DNA of 64,000 bases from Holothuria scabra (GCA_037179385.1 CM074179.1:70141806-70205805); one strand, 5' to 3'; positions 35,201 to 47,864 are shown, counted from the stretch's first letter. The notes: generated from the sequence alone by a model not told the origin. A program made the numbers and translations.

Positions 35201-37689
35201 TTTACCAGAATGAAATATTCTTGCATCTTATCGGAGGGAAAACTATATAAACCGGTTTGAAAACATGCTAATGTATTCTACTCTATTGAAACTTTGGCAA
35301 AATCAGGATATATATTGAACTGATGAAATTGCCCATGTGACTGCCGAGCTCCTGACTAAAAAACGATTTCACTTCTTTTGTAACATCTTTGAAAATGTCC
35401 CGTTATGTGGTGGTTTTAAATGAATTTTGCAGGCTTTTGGTAAGATATTCTCACAATGTTTTATTATAGCATTGAAAAAACAAATAACCCGATTTTCATT
35501 AACCAAATATGGTGGTGGGAGGGGGGGGGGAGGTATAGATGGCAAACAATTGGCAGTGTACTTGAAAACCCTTCTGTCTGTTGATTTACTTTGGAAATTG
35601 AGAACGTCTCGGTTTTTTATTTTTTAAACCTTCGGCGGAATGGTTTACCTTTCGCAAATTGTTTGCAAGACTATGGTACATTTTAAAGTGGGGCTGAGAA
35701 AAAAAATCTAACAAGCTTCCAAATATGTCGCAAAGCTTTGTTAGAATTTTTAGTCTCCATGAAATGTTTACTTTGATCATAGCATTCTCTTTTTAACTAA
35801 AAAAGAAAGTAATAAAAAATCGTGTTGCACAAGATTAAGAGAGAGTCCAGGAATGACTTTTAAATGAGCAAACGTCCCATGGATATGTTACCGTCACTTA
35901 ATGACACTTTTCTCTTTTTCTCATATCTGGCAAATATTTGAAACCAAAATGGATATTCGACCATTTTAGGCATTGTATCGTGAACAATGTGAAGTAACAC
36001 TTTTTGCATTGCACGAAGATAGCAGACTCTTGGAATCTTGTTGATCTGTCATAAAAATTTCACGGCGACTATGACGTTTCTTTCCCCCTTTTTTGAAGAT
36101 ATCAGTCTGCCTCCTGCCCTTCCTCCCCCCCCCCTTTCCCTCACGCGCCACGTAGGCCAATTAAACAAAGTTACTGACCAAATTCACACTTTTATAACCC
36201 TTTCTGATTCCAGTTTTTTTTTTTTTTAGTAAAAATACTATTCAGTTTTCACCCATTAATCATGCGCAGTTATACAACGACAATGTAAGAAAGACCTTTG
36301 GATAATACAGAACACTGTGCCAGTGTCTTAAAGAGCCGATATTGATCTACAAAGAAAAAAAAAACAGCATTTATTGTGGTATTTTGAGCTCTGACTCCAC
36401 ACCCTGCTCCTACGTTGTTCTCTACTAGATTCCGGACCTAACAGCAAAATTTTCAGGAAATAGAACATGCTGGGTGGACAAATTTTTGCTCGCCATGGGT
36501 CATGTATGCGACTTGGAGGGTCATTCTCCCACGTTTCTATGTTAAAAAGGTCCTAACTTGAAATCTGGTAGGAATCCCACAAGAGTAAACGACGCAAGCG
36601 TTTTATCCCTTGTATAGTTTCCGCGGGAAACGATGTATTGGACCATTTCATCTGGTGACAGTTGTACATTTTTTTGCTTAGACGGATAGGGGACTTGGGA
36701 GGGCCTAGTTGGAGGGTAAGCGGCGAATACTGTTTCCACAATCGTATCATTCTATTTATTACACTGAAAAGTGAAACCAGAACTATGAAGGTTTGGAAAT
36801 TACATCTCGTTTGTCTTCTGAATTAAGAATTTTTATTCATTGATAGAGGGTTATTTCAAGTATACAAATGGGTCGACTATAATGAGAAGCAAAATAATCA
36901 CCATTTTGCATGGAAGCACTTTGAGACAAAAAATTGCAAAAGGTTGGGACGCACCCTTGAGCTTATACCATGTCCCTGGAGGAGGCTTAAGGATTTGGAC
37001 GATGAGTAGAATTTGCCCCTCCACGTTTAAAAAGTTGTCACTCCCTTCCTTTTGATTTGGTAATATATGATTATTTCGCAAATTACCTTTTTTTTAAGGC
37101 TTATTCCTGAAACAAAATTTACAAATTTCAAAGTACGCTACAAAAGAAATCTTCTCTTTTAGGAGGTGAAAACTGCATCACAAAAGCAAATAAATAATAC
37201 AATTTGTCTTGAGATTTGAAGTGGAAGCATTTTTTTTTTAAATGGTCGATCTAAATAAACGTGCCCGACGTATTTAGTACAAACGGTAAAAATAACACTT
37301 AGCGCAGGAATTGTTTTAATGGTTTCAATATGATCTGTAAGAAACATAGTTAAACTAGAACAAAATATGGCTCACTCGGAACACGAACCACTCTAAAGGA
37401 ATCTATTCGGTACTCAATTTATTTTTTAGGCATTTCAAAGCTTGATGCGAGAGGTTCACTTCGTTCTCCCGCGCATCGGCGTTACAGAGAAATGCACAAA
37501 TCGTGACAAATATTTGAGAACGTTGAAAAAATTCGAGTTTGAACTCTCGCAAAACTGCAATGTATCTCTCAACGTACAATTCTGTCTTGTTTCAAACGTA
37601 ATTGCAGGACAAAACAATACAGAAATGAAAAAAAAAAAATGAAAGAAAATTGTCGTTAATTACAAAATGGGAAAAATCACACTCTAAAT
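35201..37689. other. Anonymous DNA
   Basis: G-rich (35518-35532) and C-rich (36123-36135) tracts are present. Overlapping frames at 36542-36750 and 36840-37081 have no domain features. Confidence 0.5.
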
Positions 37690-37935
37690 TAACTATAGCC
37701 AATTTGACCAATGATTTGGTCAACTTTTTCCAACTCAAACTATGGGCAACCGTTGGCCTCAGCTTTGGTCAAAACTCAAACTTTTTACCACGGTTTCCAC
37801 ACTAAACCTATGATATCCAAGTACATAGGACTGAGCACCAGATTCTGTCCAACATGTAATGCTTTTTGAATCTTGCATCCAAAATTGATGAACGCTTACT
37901 ACTGCAGACATGTCCCAGTCTGAGACATTGTTTTC
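37690..37935. repeat. Dispersed repeat, short copy (TTTGACCA family), cut by the gap
   Basis: It shares gccaatttgaccaatgattt, aaactatgggcaa, cacactaaacc, gatatc and aacatgtaat words with 31905-32690. It runs to the edge of the N tract, so a repeat may be why the assembly broke here. Confidence 0.5.
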
Positions 37936-38035
37936 NNNNNNNNNNNNNNNNNNNNNNNNNNNNNNNNNNNNNNNNNNNNNNNNNNNNNNNNNNNNNNNNN
38001 NNNNNNNNNNNNNNNNNNNNNNNNNNNNNNNNNNN
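37936..38035. other. Assembly gap of 100 N
   Basis: Exactly 100 N, the conventional size for a gap of unknown length. Frames drawn through it are meaningless. Confidence 0.98.
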
Positions 38036-38407
38036 AAGTCGTCGAACTTCACACACAGTGACACTATAGGGATTTTTCCATGAACCCCCTTTGAAAGGTA
38101 TATCCCTGTTCGTTAGGGGAAGAGGCCCTCCCAAAGAGTGGATGAAACTTACTTCCTGCAATTCATTTTCCATTGACTTAATACTGTACGTGAATCACTT
38201 TTTCAAAAAATTACTAAAGCCTTCTTTGGGAAGTCCCCTTCTCAAACAAATAGGGGAAATAGTCTACGCAGGGGAGTTGAAAAAGAATTCAAATCTGTAG
38301 TGTTATTCTACACGTGTGTGAAGTTTGAGGGCATTGGCTGGTCGGGAGTGGCCTTGGCTGGCAAAACAAAACTCACCCTCTCAAAGGAAACATGAACTTA
38401 GTCACTC

Positions 38408-38653
38408 GCAGGGCTGGAATTAAGGTTCCAGCAGGGCAAGGCCATTTTCCTATCAGTTTTAAGGGCATCTCATGCAAACTGAGAGGGCACCAAGGCCAAA
38501 CAAGTGATTTTGTATTGACCACTATGTAATCTCACAGGAAGGGCATAGAGGCCAAAAGGCCTTGATGGTCATTAAATTTTATAGGGCATCAAGGCCATTG
38601 CAGAAGATACGAAGGCCATTGCCTTCGTGGCCTTCGATTAATTCCAGCCCTGC
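38408..38653. mobile_element. hAT-like MITE with degenerate GGCCA-type internal repeats
   Basis: The ends GCAGGGCTGGAATTAA (38408-38423) and TTAATTCCAGCCCTGC (38638-38653) are perfect inverted repeats. If the element is taken to start at CAGGG, both flanks read CACTCG, a 6-bp target duplication. CAGGG ends resemble hAT termini, although hAT usually gives 8 bp. The 246-bp interior repeats words such as GGGCATCAAGGCCA five or more times. Confidence 0.85.
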
Positions 38654-38887
38654 ACTCGCTGCATCAAAAGTGTAGGCCAACGCTTGGCTCGTAATAGCAT
38701 GGATGGGTGGAATTTCGCACATGTATGCAACTACAGTATTTAAGAAATGTTCTAACTAGAACTGAAGATGAAATGCCCCTGAAGCTATGCATGCTGAATC
38801 TGTTAAATTTCCTTACTTGAATCTGTTGAAATCTCAATCAGCCAGATATCTTCAAAATTTCACTTTTAATTGGTGATATGTTGACTG

Positions 38888-39727
38888 TAGCCCTTGAACA
38901 GGGCTGTGTTCCTTACATGGCCATTCCTCTCACAACACAGCCCATGCACAGCTACCTGTAACATTCACAAACGTATCCACTAGCCAGAACAACAAAATAT
39001 GAAACAACTGGCCTAGTTTGATATATGAAAAATTGTACATGGAAGTACCTTTGATTGAATGAAAAATGCATTATTGTTGAGGTCTCACCACACTAACTGC
39101 AAAAAAGGATCATTTGGAATGAGATAAAAGCAAAATTTAGCACTGCAATGTGTGCGTCCTCTGCACGAGTAGCTGCCATTTTCTTTTGGTGTATGAAGGA
39201 AGGGATCTCAGTTGCTAAGGGACAGAAGCACTCAAGTCTATGCCGCAATCCATAGTGTAATATAAATACTGTATACACTTCTTATTGCTGCAGAATCAAA
39301 GATGGTTTTTATATGAAGACAGCTACGCAGGTGAAGTATCATGTTTGACAAGTTTTCACATTATGTCCTTTGAAGCTTTGAGCTCTACTGAGAACAGTTG
39401 TCGAGAACTCCAAAACATGACGCATTGTCTTACTGTTAGTGTTAGGGTCAAAATTGGCAGTGAAAATTCAGCCATTGTTTGATGAAACTTTGTAAACATC
39501 TTTTGCAGAAAGGTAAATGCAGTGAGTGCCAGAGATCATCTGTGTGAAGTGTTTTGAGAATATTTAATTATCTGTCATATGTTATTTGGGGACACAAGAG
39601 ATGATTGTCTGAGGGCATCCTGGCTAGTGGGTATGTTTGTCAACGTTAGCTGCGCCAAGGCTTTGTAGTGAGAGGAATGAGCCCAAGACATGTACAGTAA
39701 TGAACACACAGCCCTGTTCAAGGGCTA
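38888..39727. mobile_element. Non-autonomous element with ~105-bp TIRs
   Basis: The outermost 22 bases (TAGCCCTTGAACAGGGCTGT and two more) are perfectly inverted at 39706-39727. Further in, cattcctctcac (38922-38933) matches gtgagaggaatg (39668-39679), and a third matching block ends in cccactagccag (39625-39645 side) and tccactagccag (38980s). The TIRs are thus about 105 bases and imperfect. TGACTG occurs just outside both ends but offset by three bases on the right, so the target duplication is uncertain. No transposase frame exists in the 840 bases. Confidence 0.8.
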
Positions 39728-41063
39728 TGATGACTGGAACAACTGTTGTTGTCGTTAGTTACTGTCTGTAGGTAGAGATTGCAAGCAACCAAAGGGAGAG
39801 TGCAAAATATATTATGACCTCATAGTAATGTTTCCTGTAAGCAACCACTGGGTTTACTGCACGCTCCTGCTAACAGCAAAGAAAAATGGAGCAAAAAGTG
39901 TGATTTTTCCTGAGCTTAATTCAAGAATCAACCTATGGCTACAGTGAGGATAAAATGAAAATAATTTGGGCAAAGCACTGGGTTCGATTTACCCGGGTGC
40001 ACACGCGCACAGGTGCATGTAGAATTTCCTACGTGCATGTAACTGTGGAGGCTTACATGCACTTCGTGCATGTACAGTAGACTTCAGACCTACAGTAGCC
40101 TACAAACTTCATGGTCAAATACATGTTACAAGTCAAGTTGCAGCACAATGTAATCCTAATATACAGTAGCTGTCCCAATGGTCCCTTGCAACGTTGTTTC
40201 TTGCATACTGTCAGATAGACAAGGCGGACATTTCACCAAAAAATTTGAGCGTGTCTCCTTTCGTACCGCAACATCAGTGTCAACCATCATCACACCACAC
40301 ATGTACAGTACTTCTCCAAGTAATGTTGCTCCTAGTCTCCTACCGAGTACCGGGGTTTGCATTAGCAGCGGGAATGCGGGAATACCGCACAAAGAATATT
40401 CAAAATAGTCAAGCTCAACAAATGCACACACTAAGTCAGTGCAGTAATGCACTTATGAATGGACATGTACTGTACGTTCCGTACGTAAATCCCAAGAACG
40501 CTTCTTGCATGCACTGTCTAGTTCGTAAAGAGTAGTTATTGTTGTCCTGAGAGAGCTTGACACTGGTGGTACAATGTAAACTGAAACTCTGTGTACAGTT
40601 TGCACATGGCTGCTTTCAACTTGAAGGTGACTTTTAAAGTTACAGGCTACAGTAGGCTTTCAAAGTATTCATATAGACAATACATTAGGATGGCGAGTGA
40701 GCTGGTGCCAGCAGCTCTAAAGAAAAAAGTATGGTACATCAAAAGTAGCGTAGTAAAAGTTTTGAAAAATGTTGATAAGGGCAAATTTAAAGTATTTTAC
40801 ACATGCCTCACACATGTTTTGAGAAATAAATGCCAACAACATAATTTTGGCATCCTGTAATTTTCACGATGTGGTTTGCTTCTATAAGAGTAAGACTACA
40901 GCCTTTCACATTTAGTGTGTACCACAGTGGCATTGAAATTTGAAATGACTTGGATGATCAGAGACTTTTTAAACCACAATGTCAGAACTTTAGTTGCATG
41001 TGAAACTGGTGAAACCTTGTAATCACCCTTAAGGGAAGTGTTTAAGGTCATTACCAGATTTGG

Positions 41064-41565
41064 TATGTCAGAGGGGTATTTATTCTAAGCATTTTGGTGA
41101 AATTTACATTGAAATCCATTGTATATTTCTCAAGATATGAGCACGTAAAGTTTTCACATAATTTTCAACAAGTAGTGAACTTGAAGCATGCACATATGAC
41201 ATCATATCCCCACATAAGTGCACAGTCTTTTTTGTTTTCTTTAAATTTTAGAGTTGATTTTCTCCTCAAACACCCCATATTATCAAAATGTGATTGCCTA
41301 AGGGGCATGAGAACTTTACAAACTTTGCATCACCCACAGGAAGGTCCTACTCCATTTAACTCCAAGGTGAACACAAGAGTCTAATAAAACAAAGGGAAAC
41401 AAAGCATTCCTAGTCAATGTGAGGAAGTGATATAAGCTCTGCTGCCCTCAAACTCACTTTGGAACACAAATCTACTGACTTCATTTACTGATATCTGGAG
41501 AACTACATGTCAGATTTGAATGAAACTTTCACCACACTATGTAGTTTTCGTTCCTCTTTCACATA
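41064..41565. mobile_element. Foldback MITE family M2, copy 1
   Basis: The left arm (tattctaagcattttggtga, cattgaaat, ctcaagatatgag) and the right arm (gatatctggagaac, gaatgaaactttcacca, ttcctctttcaca) are imperfect inverses of each other and match the copy at 54360-54821. The arms have diverged more than in that copy. No coding frame is present. Confidence 0.65.
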
Positions 41566-42082
41566 TGAAAATTAAATTTTTGCTTAAACCTTCCCTTTAA
41601 AAAGAGTTAAATAATTGAAGATTGTGTACAATTTTAGCTGTAGCTTATAATGGATTATTTGGGGATAGTTGGTGCAAACTCTAGGCTTGGGACTTCAAGC
41701 ACAGTATAGCCTGGGCTTGTATTTGAGTAAGGTCACTTGCTCCCTTGTGCTGGCCCAATGTATCTTCAAGCTTAGCTCTGCTAAATATTTAATCTATGCA
41801 GAAAACATGAGCTTTCCTTCAGAATCAGTGCTGATAGACAAGGTCTGGTTGTGAACTTGTGACGACTACTAGTAAATGGTGAAAAGATCAAACTGGCTAA
41901 TGTGGAATTGTGTACATGCAGTAGGAAGAGATGGGGTGTGGGGTGTGGGGGGGTATGCATGTGTAACAACACTTTTGGTTTATGCCCAGGAATGTGTGTG
42001 TCATTTTTTTCCAAGATCTGACTTTGCTGGGGTCTCCCTGCCCTCCCACCAAGATTTAAAATTTCAAACCAATGGGGGAATA

Positions 42083-43639
42083 GGCTCAATCCATAAACTA
42101 GGGGTCCAATGGGGTTTTTACTGACTTTGCCAATATAATGCTATATTTCAAAAACAGGGAATACATCAAACCAGTGTATCAGGTATTTTATTATCCTTTA
42201 CCAACTTGGCTATCTTATGATATATAAACTGAATATCCAAAGTTAAGTAATTTTCAGGAAATAGACTTCTTTGCTTTGGTGTCCCCCCTCATTTTGGAGT
42301 AATGGCTGTGACAGTGACATTACAAGTATACAAATTTGAATAATCAGAAGAACATACTTATCACAGACTGAATTACTTTGCTCATGTGTCATGGTAAGGG
42401 TATCACCAAAAGTCATCATTTCTAAAAATATGAGCATTAGCGCTCCACCCAATTTTCCAAGTGATACTATTGGAAACAACCTGCCGGACATAACTTTTTG
42501 GTGTCCCCCTACAGTAGTTATGTTGGTTTTTTAATGTATATTCCATCATTTCTACAAATATGATCATTCTCAGGTGGCCATAGTTTTCTTGATACAAAAA
42601 ATAGGTCAAACTCTTTTAGATACTGTAGTAGCTCATTTGGAAAGAAAAAATCAAAACAAAAGATTTTCTAGGTAAAATTCAATATGGGCAGAATTTTGGT
42701 GTCCCTCTTAGTGAGTTACAGTATGTTGGTAAATTTTGATGTTTCACCAATCGCACAAACTAATTAATTTTTGGGTGAACAAAGGTACATGAATAGAAGG
42801 TCCCAGAATATTACCAGAAAAGTTAATCCCATGGTTTGAGAATCTTGTATTCATTCCTAATGAGCATTTGATTTTTTTGGTGTCCCCCTTCCTGTCAGAG
42901 TTATGTCCGCCATAAGCAAACGAAAAATTTATGAAAATGGATCTTATTATTCTATCTTACACTATACTGTAACTGCAAACAGTGGTTTTTGTTGTATTTG
43001 AAAGTTTCCAGCTCAACTTAACATATAAAAATCAAACTGGCACTTTGAATGTTAGGTGTTATGGGGACACGCGGCAGATATAATGGAGTGTAATATCTTG
43101 CTAATATTACGTATGTCCATGAAGGGACAATAAATAAGATTTCAAATGTTAAGTTTAACAATCTTAGGGTGTCAAAGAGGAAAATTTGAACACTTAAACA
43201 TCATTAATTGGTAAAAATCAGTCAATATTGTACAAAAATATGTAAATGTGTAGACATTTTGGCAACTGAAAATTTTTGAGAAAAATGAAACTGACTTTTG
43301 TAATTTTTGGAGTGTTTTTCAAACTTTTACCATGTTCTTGTCACAGTGGGTACTAAAACACATTCAAATAGGAATTTTCAACCATTTCAGATTTTCATCA
43401 TTCTTGTGGGAGGAGGTGAAAGACTGCTTTGGTGTCCCCGTTATGTTGGTCAATTTACTGGCCAAGTTTATGTTTGAATGAGTCTCCTCATGCATAAATA
43501 ATGCTCAATGCAAAAATATTTGTATTTTTTGTAACTGTTGTTAATACTCTATCATGAGTGTAAATTTCAATCAGATAAAATGATTTTTAAATTTTGACCT
43601 CATGTCACACTATTGGACCCCTAGTTTATGGATTGAGCC
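42083..43639. mobile_element. TIR element (28-bp perfect ends) with ~200-bp internal repeats
   Basis: The first 28 bases, starting GGCTCAATCCATAAACTAGG, are the exact reverse complement of the last 28 (43612-43639). AATA flanks both ends (42079-42082, 43640-43643), a possible 4-bp target duplication. Inside, the phrase TTTGGTGTCCCCC recurs near 42278, 42500, 42698, 42879 and 43431, spaced about 180-220 bases apart, with GTTATGT words alongside. The internal repeats are strongly diverged while the ends are intact. No transposase was seen. Confidence 0.85.
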
Positions 43640-44059
43640 AATACTCAAATTTTTGAGCTGGCCCTAATCCTGTCTCCAACGATTCCCTTTCACACAGTGA
43701 GGTAATGGGGAAATTTTGCCCTTGAAGCGGACAAAAACACACACTTAAGGCCCATTGACATTGCTCACGGCGTGCGAGCGTCAGTTTTGCTGATAGAACA
43801 GGCTGGTGGAACATGCCACGTAAGATTAGGGTTCAATAAAAATCTGCACATTTGTTTTTACTCAATATAGGAAAAATGCAAATTGTGCTTTTAGACACTT
43901 CCTCTGCCTATAGCAAAGGTGTTTTTCTCGCAGGCTTTTCTTTCAACTTTCACATTATCTGGTGCATGCAGAAATTTTGCTGTGCATGTAGATTTTTTGA
44001 ACTACATCCACAAGTGCATGTAGAAAAAAAATTATAAATTGAACCCTGGCAAAGCAGGG

Positions 44060-44960
44060 AATAATTTATCCAGTATTGCATCACAAATTGCTGCACAAAC
44101 ATGCAAAATTGCTACACAAATGAAAAAATTGTGTTTTATGTGTGCATAACCCTTACATTTTCACGAAAAATGTGTGAAAGACCTCAAAAGTGTTAGAACT
44201 TGCTACGCAAAATTTGAATGCTAAATTATTACCTGCAAAATTTAAAATGTATCCACTGGTTTTGGTTTCAGTGTAAACAAAAACAATGCATTTGGTTTGA
44301 TGAATCATTCCACAGGAACGGTGAAACTGACGGTTATTTTGCATCGATCAGTTAATAAATAAGCATTCAAATGAAGTGTTCAAATGCAGAACCTGTTCGA
44401 ACTAAGTTTGAACCAACCACTATACTAGTAACAACATCATTAGTCATTACTGTATTATAAGGCCACGGTACTCACCACGTTAGGCTACACACAACATTAC
44501 GTAAAATACAGCCTACAGTAGGCCTAGCCTAGCCTAATTAACGTTAATACCTCACTGTACAGTTAATGTAAATACTTACACAGCTCAATCTAACGAACCA
44601 TTCTTCCACCACTTTGGGGAAAAGGTGGTATTAAGCCACGATCTTCTTTTCGGTGTAGGCGGTTCGATGTCTCCATTTCTCATCTTGAACAGTGTTTACA
44701 GTTTTCAGGATTGATTATGCCTTGTGACGAACGTTAACGCTATTTTCATCGCAATTACTCTCTACCGTTAACTCAATTGCATGCTGCGATGTGAATTCAA
44801 GTTTCGGCCTCTCTATATCTGCACATGCGCAGTAATATATGCAGTAGAAGACCACACACAAACTACTACGGAGGTACTTAATTGCCATATGCCAATTAAT
44901 AAACACAATCACTGACCGTGGGACGAAATCGTAATATTATTGTTCAAGCTTGATGTCAGT
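44060..44960. other. Anonymous DNA
   Basis: It contains GGCCTAGCCTAG words near 44515-44535. No gene was recognised. Confidence 0.45.
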
Positions 44961-44967
44961 TAGTTAC

Positions 44968-45080
44968 ATAGTATCGAGATACTATGGAAGTCACGTACTA
45001 CCTCGTCTCGGAGGTAGCACTTCCATAGACCTATTTCCAAATAGCATGGAAGTACTACCTCGGAGGTAGTGCTTCCATGC
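44968..45080. repeat. Cluster of three consecutive palindromes
   Basis: First, ATAGTATC-GA-GATACTAT (44968-44985). Second, ctatggaagt...actacctc pairs with gaggtagc...cttccatag (44982-45028, with a bulge). Third, gcatggaagtactacctc pairs with gaggtagtgcttccatgc (45044-45080, one mismatch, one-base loop). Hairpins two and three are homologous to each other. A further inverse pair, ctatttccaaatagc (45031-45045) and gctatttggaaatag (about 45201-45215), surrounds the region. Confidence 0.8.
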
Positions 45081-45282
45081 AAATAGAAATTACTATGAAT
45101 TGTGGGATACGTTTTGGGTGTACGTCAATTTTCACAACAGTAAAATTCCATTGACAGAAAAGAAAAACACCAAAACTCTATCACACAATTCTTTGTAATT
45201 GCTATTTGGAAATAGATCCGGACACACCAACACGAATGTGTTGTATAGTATCATGCTGTTCAAATACTGTTCAAGTCGATCC

Positions 45283-45440
45283 TCCCGTTTAGTCGCCTTT
45301 CAGGCTTACAACAGGCGGGGAATACATTGGGCATAATCTACAACCCCAGTTCACAGGGGTGCTGGTAACGATCTCCCGGGGTATGTATGGGGCTTGTGGT
45401 CAATGACCCCGATGTGGAATGGAAAAAACGAAAGTTACAA
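45283..45440 (-). repeat. Probable conserved invertebrate repeat segment
   Basis: On the minus strand the stretch reads CACCCCTGTGAACTGGGG, GATTATGCCCAATG, CCCGCC, TGTAAG, then AAAGGCGACTAAACGGGAGG. From memory, the motif combining a ggGtAgAaTA-like box with AAAGGCGACTAAA recurs in interspersed repeats of many marine invertebrates. The class (SINE or other) is not determined. Confidence 0.45.
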
Positions 45441-47864
45441 AAGAAACGATGAATCATCTGTTCTTGTTATCAGACTTATCAAAGGGAGTTCTCTTGACAC
45501 CAGCCCCCTGTACTGAGTGCACGGCCACGGTGGGGTTTATCGATCAGTAAGTGTGGAGCCCGGGCGGGGCTCAGCTTGATGCCTGGAAAACAATTAGCTC
45601 CTTGGAAGGTGATGATCGCAAATGCGTTGCCGCATGTATATGCCCGTGTCTGTATTGATTTTTGCATTAATCATTTGACAATACCGTACCATAACATAAG
45701 CTAAGTTATAAACTTCAACATTTCCCGGATCACTCGTTCATCAGTATCTTGATTTCAAGTAACTATTTTATTGCACTTCACCGGAGTTATCGAGTAGGTA
45801 CTACCCTGTAAAAACCTTAGGGTAGCCGGTTGAGCGGGCGGAACAATCTAGTAAGCCGCGTTCCTCTAGACCGGGACCTATAGCCTGAGAGTCAGGTGTA
45901 TGAACAATACATTCAACTAGGCTGACATATGCACGTATACGTATGATGTCGGGTTTAAAGGTCAAATTCAGTGAGGGGGAACTGAACAGTTTTCACTCTT
46001 CGAAATAAGCCTGCTAGAACGAAATGATTGACTCCTAAATCATCCTGACAATATGATGAAGATGGATGGGCATGTAGTTTAAATGTATAGGCAAAGTGCC
46101 GAGGAAGCTTCTTTCCAAGGCGGGATGTTTGACTTGGGCTAGGACTGACTTGTGGGATGAATAAAATGAGGCAAGGTTGAACCCGTCTCCACAGCAGGGC
46201 CGGATACAGGATTTTGGAAAAGGGGCCGGTGGGTTGCCAAGTTCTATAGTCGTCGACCTGTGAGTAAATGAGAGTGAAAACCAATACCTGCGCCAACACC
46301 CGGCCGGATCCGGCCCCCTTGAAATAGGCTTTGCTCTAAAGTTTTGAAGAGGGTTGACTAGCCAAGTCAAGCTCTGTTTTGGGAATTTTTCAAACAGATT
46401 CAGTAAACACGTCACATGTAAACTCATTGCAGACCGGTGGGCGCACTATGCTGCTTGATCAGCTTTCTAGTTCTGAGTGACACTAGTAGTTACAGTTGGG
46501 ATCAAGCCCTAGCCACGGCATTGAGAACGCAGGGTCTCCTATACTACCGTGGCCGTGGCATGAAGAGCGTGCCAAAGGACGGTATTCGCAAGAGACCACT
46601 CAGGGGAGAACTTAAACTTGAAGCTTAAATTTGGGCCGCATTTGATATTTGACATCGAAAAAGTTTTAGCTAGCAGGTTTAAACACATTTGTTACAGAGA
46701 CGTTAAATTCCGTCTAACTGAAACAGGGAGTCTATTGCAGGTAACTGACGAACAATAACGTGTGTGAGGGAAAAGCAAGTTGCGCTTTCGACGGAAACTA
46801 CGTGACAATACAACTCATCTATAGAATCACTCCATATTTACCAGGGTCATCATTTCCCGTGAGGTCTAGCAGGCCCATATCGGACTTAAAACTTAAGACT
46901 GGGGTGTGTGAATAGGCCTACCACATGAGCAATACATATTGGATTGACTACGTAGTCTCAGTAACTCAAGAATTTCGACGTCATGCAGTGTTCCGTAATA
47001 CTTGCCGCATTCAACATTATACCAATTATAGGCTGCCACTATATTTTAATTACCATCGCGTCGCTTTTATTTATAACGTTACCCCCCCCCTCCATTTTAA
47101 GTTTAAAACTTCGCTGAGATAACATGATCTTCTCTTGTACTAAAGACAAATTATAAGGTTCAGTATAGTCGTGCATATAAGAACAAAAATTCAGCTCGTT
47201 AAGGTTTCAACAGTTTCACCCAGCACTATACTTTTCTAGCCTAGACTGGTATGCCATGGTTTGAGATAACTTGGCCAGGCACAGTCAGTTTCGAAGTCAG
47301 GAAAATGCTAGGTAAACTCCGTCTTAGATTGTAAATCAAGACTAAAAGAAAAATGTTTAAAAAGAAATATTGAACTTTTGAAAAATGTCGGTAATAGCTT
47401 TTAAACATGGGAGAATCCTGCCACGGCTAAATTGATTTTCGTTTCGGATTCCGGCTAATCGTGGCTCATGCTGAAGATAATTGTTAGAATGCACTATGCC
47501 GGAATGCGCAGTTGGTTAGAAGCTTGAACTGCTCGTGGTCAAGCGACTGTGACTCGGGCAATATCAGGAGATTATAACCATCGTATAAACTGCCATGATT
47601 CACGTTCGGCAAATACAAATAGGAGTAGCTGTCCTATCTATCTGGTCCCGGGGTATGAAATTCAGAATATATTGGCTATTTATGTTGATATCATATTTAA
47701 CAAACTGGAAGTGTAACAAGAAAACAAGGACTTCTTTTAGAAAGTTAATCTGGGTCACTAGTTCTATCTCCGCCTGACTACTACTTCTTATGGTACTGTA
47801 TCCGGACACACCTACATGATGTTACCCCGTAACGATCCCCCTGAGTTGATCGATTTACATGTTA
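45441..47864. other. Mostly anonymous DNA, locally GC-richer
   Basis: A GGCCGGAT-type inverted pair (46196-46206 with 46300-46316, the latter containing ggccggatccggcc) suggests a tiny MITE of about 120 bases. At 47490-47560, gcgcagttggttagaagc resembles a tRNA A box and may be a SINE head. C9 lies at 47082-47090. The overlapping minus frames at 45955-46427 have no domain features. Confidence 0.4.

Larger units (their letters stand above)
39972..44058. mobile_element. Possible larger composite element with TGCATGTAG-rich ends
   Basis: The left end reads ctgggttcgattta followed by gtgcatgtag words (to about 40085). The right end, in reverse complement, reads cagggttcaattta followed by ctacatgcac words (43960-44058). 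This could be a 4-kb element into which others (41064-41565, 42083-43639) were inserted, or two independent repeats. The interior has no recognised protein. Confidence 0.35.

Noticed and set aside
37759..38173. Open frames crossing the N tract
   Set aside because: The N run hides stops; the frames cannot be evaluated.
45955..46427. Two overlapping minus-strand frames of 114 and 130 codons
   Set aside because: They overlap in different phases, contain a small GGCCGGAT inverted repeat, and show no protein family features.
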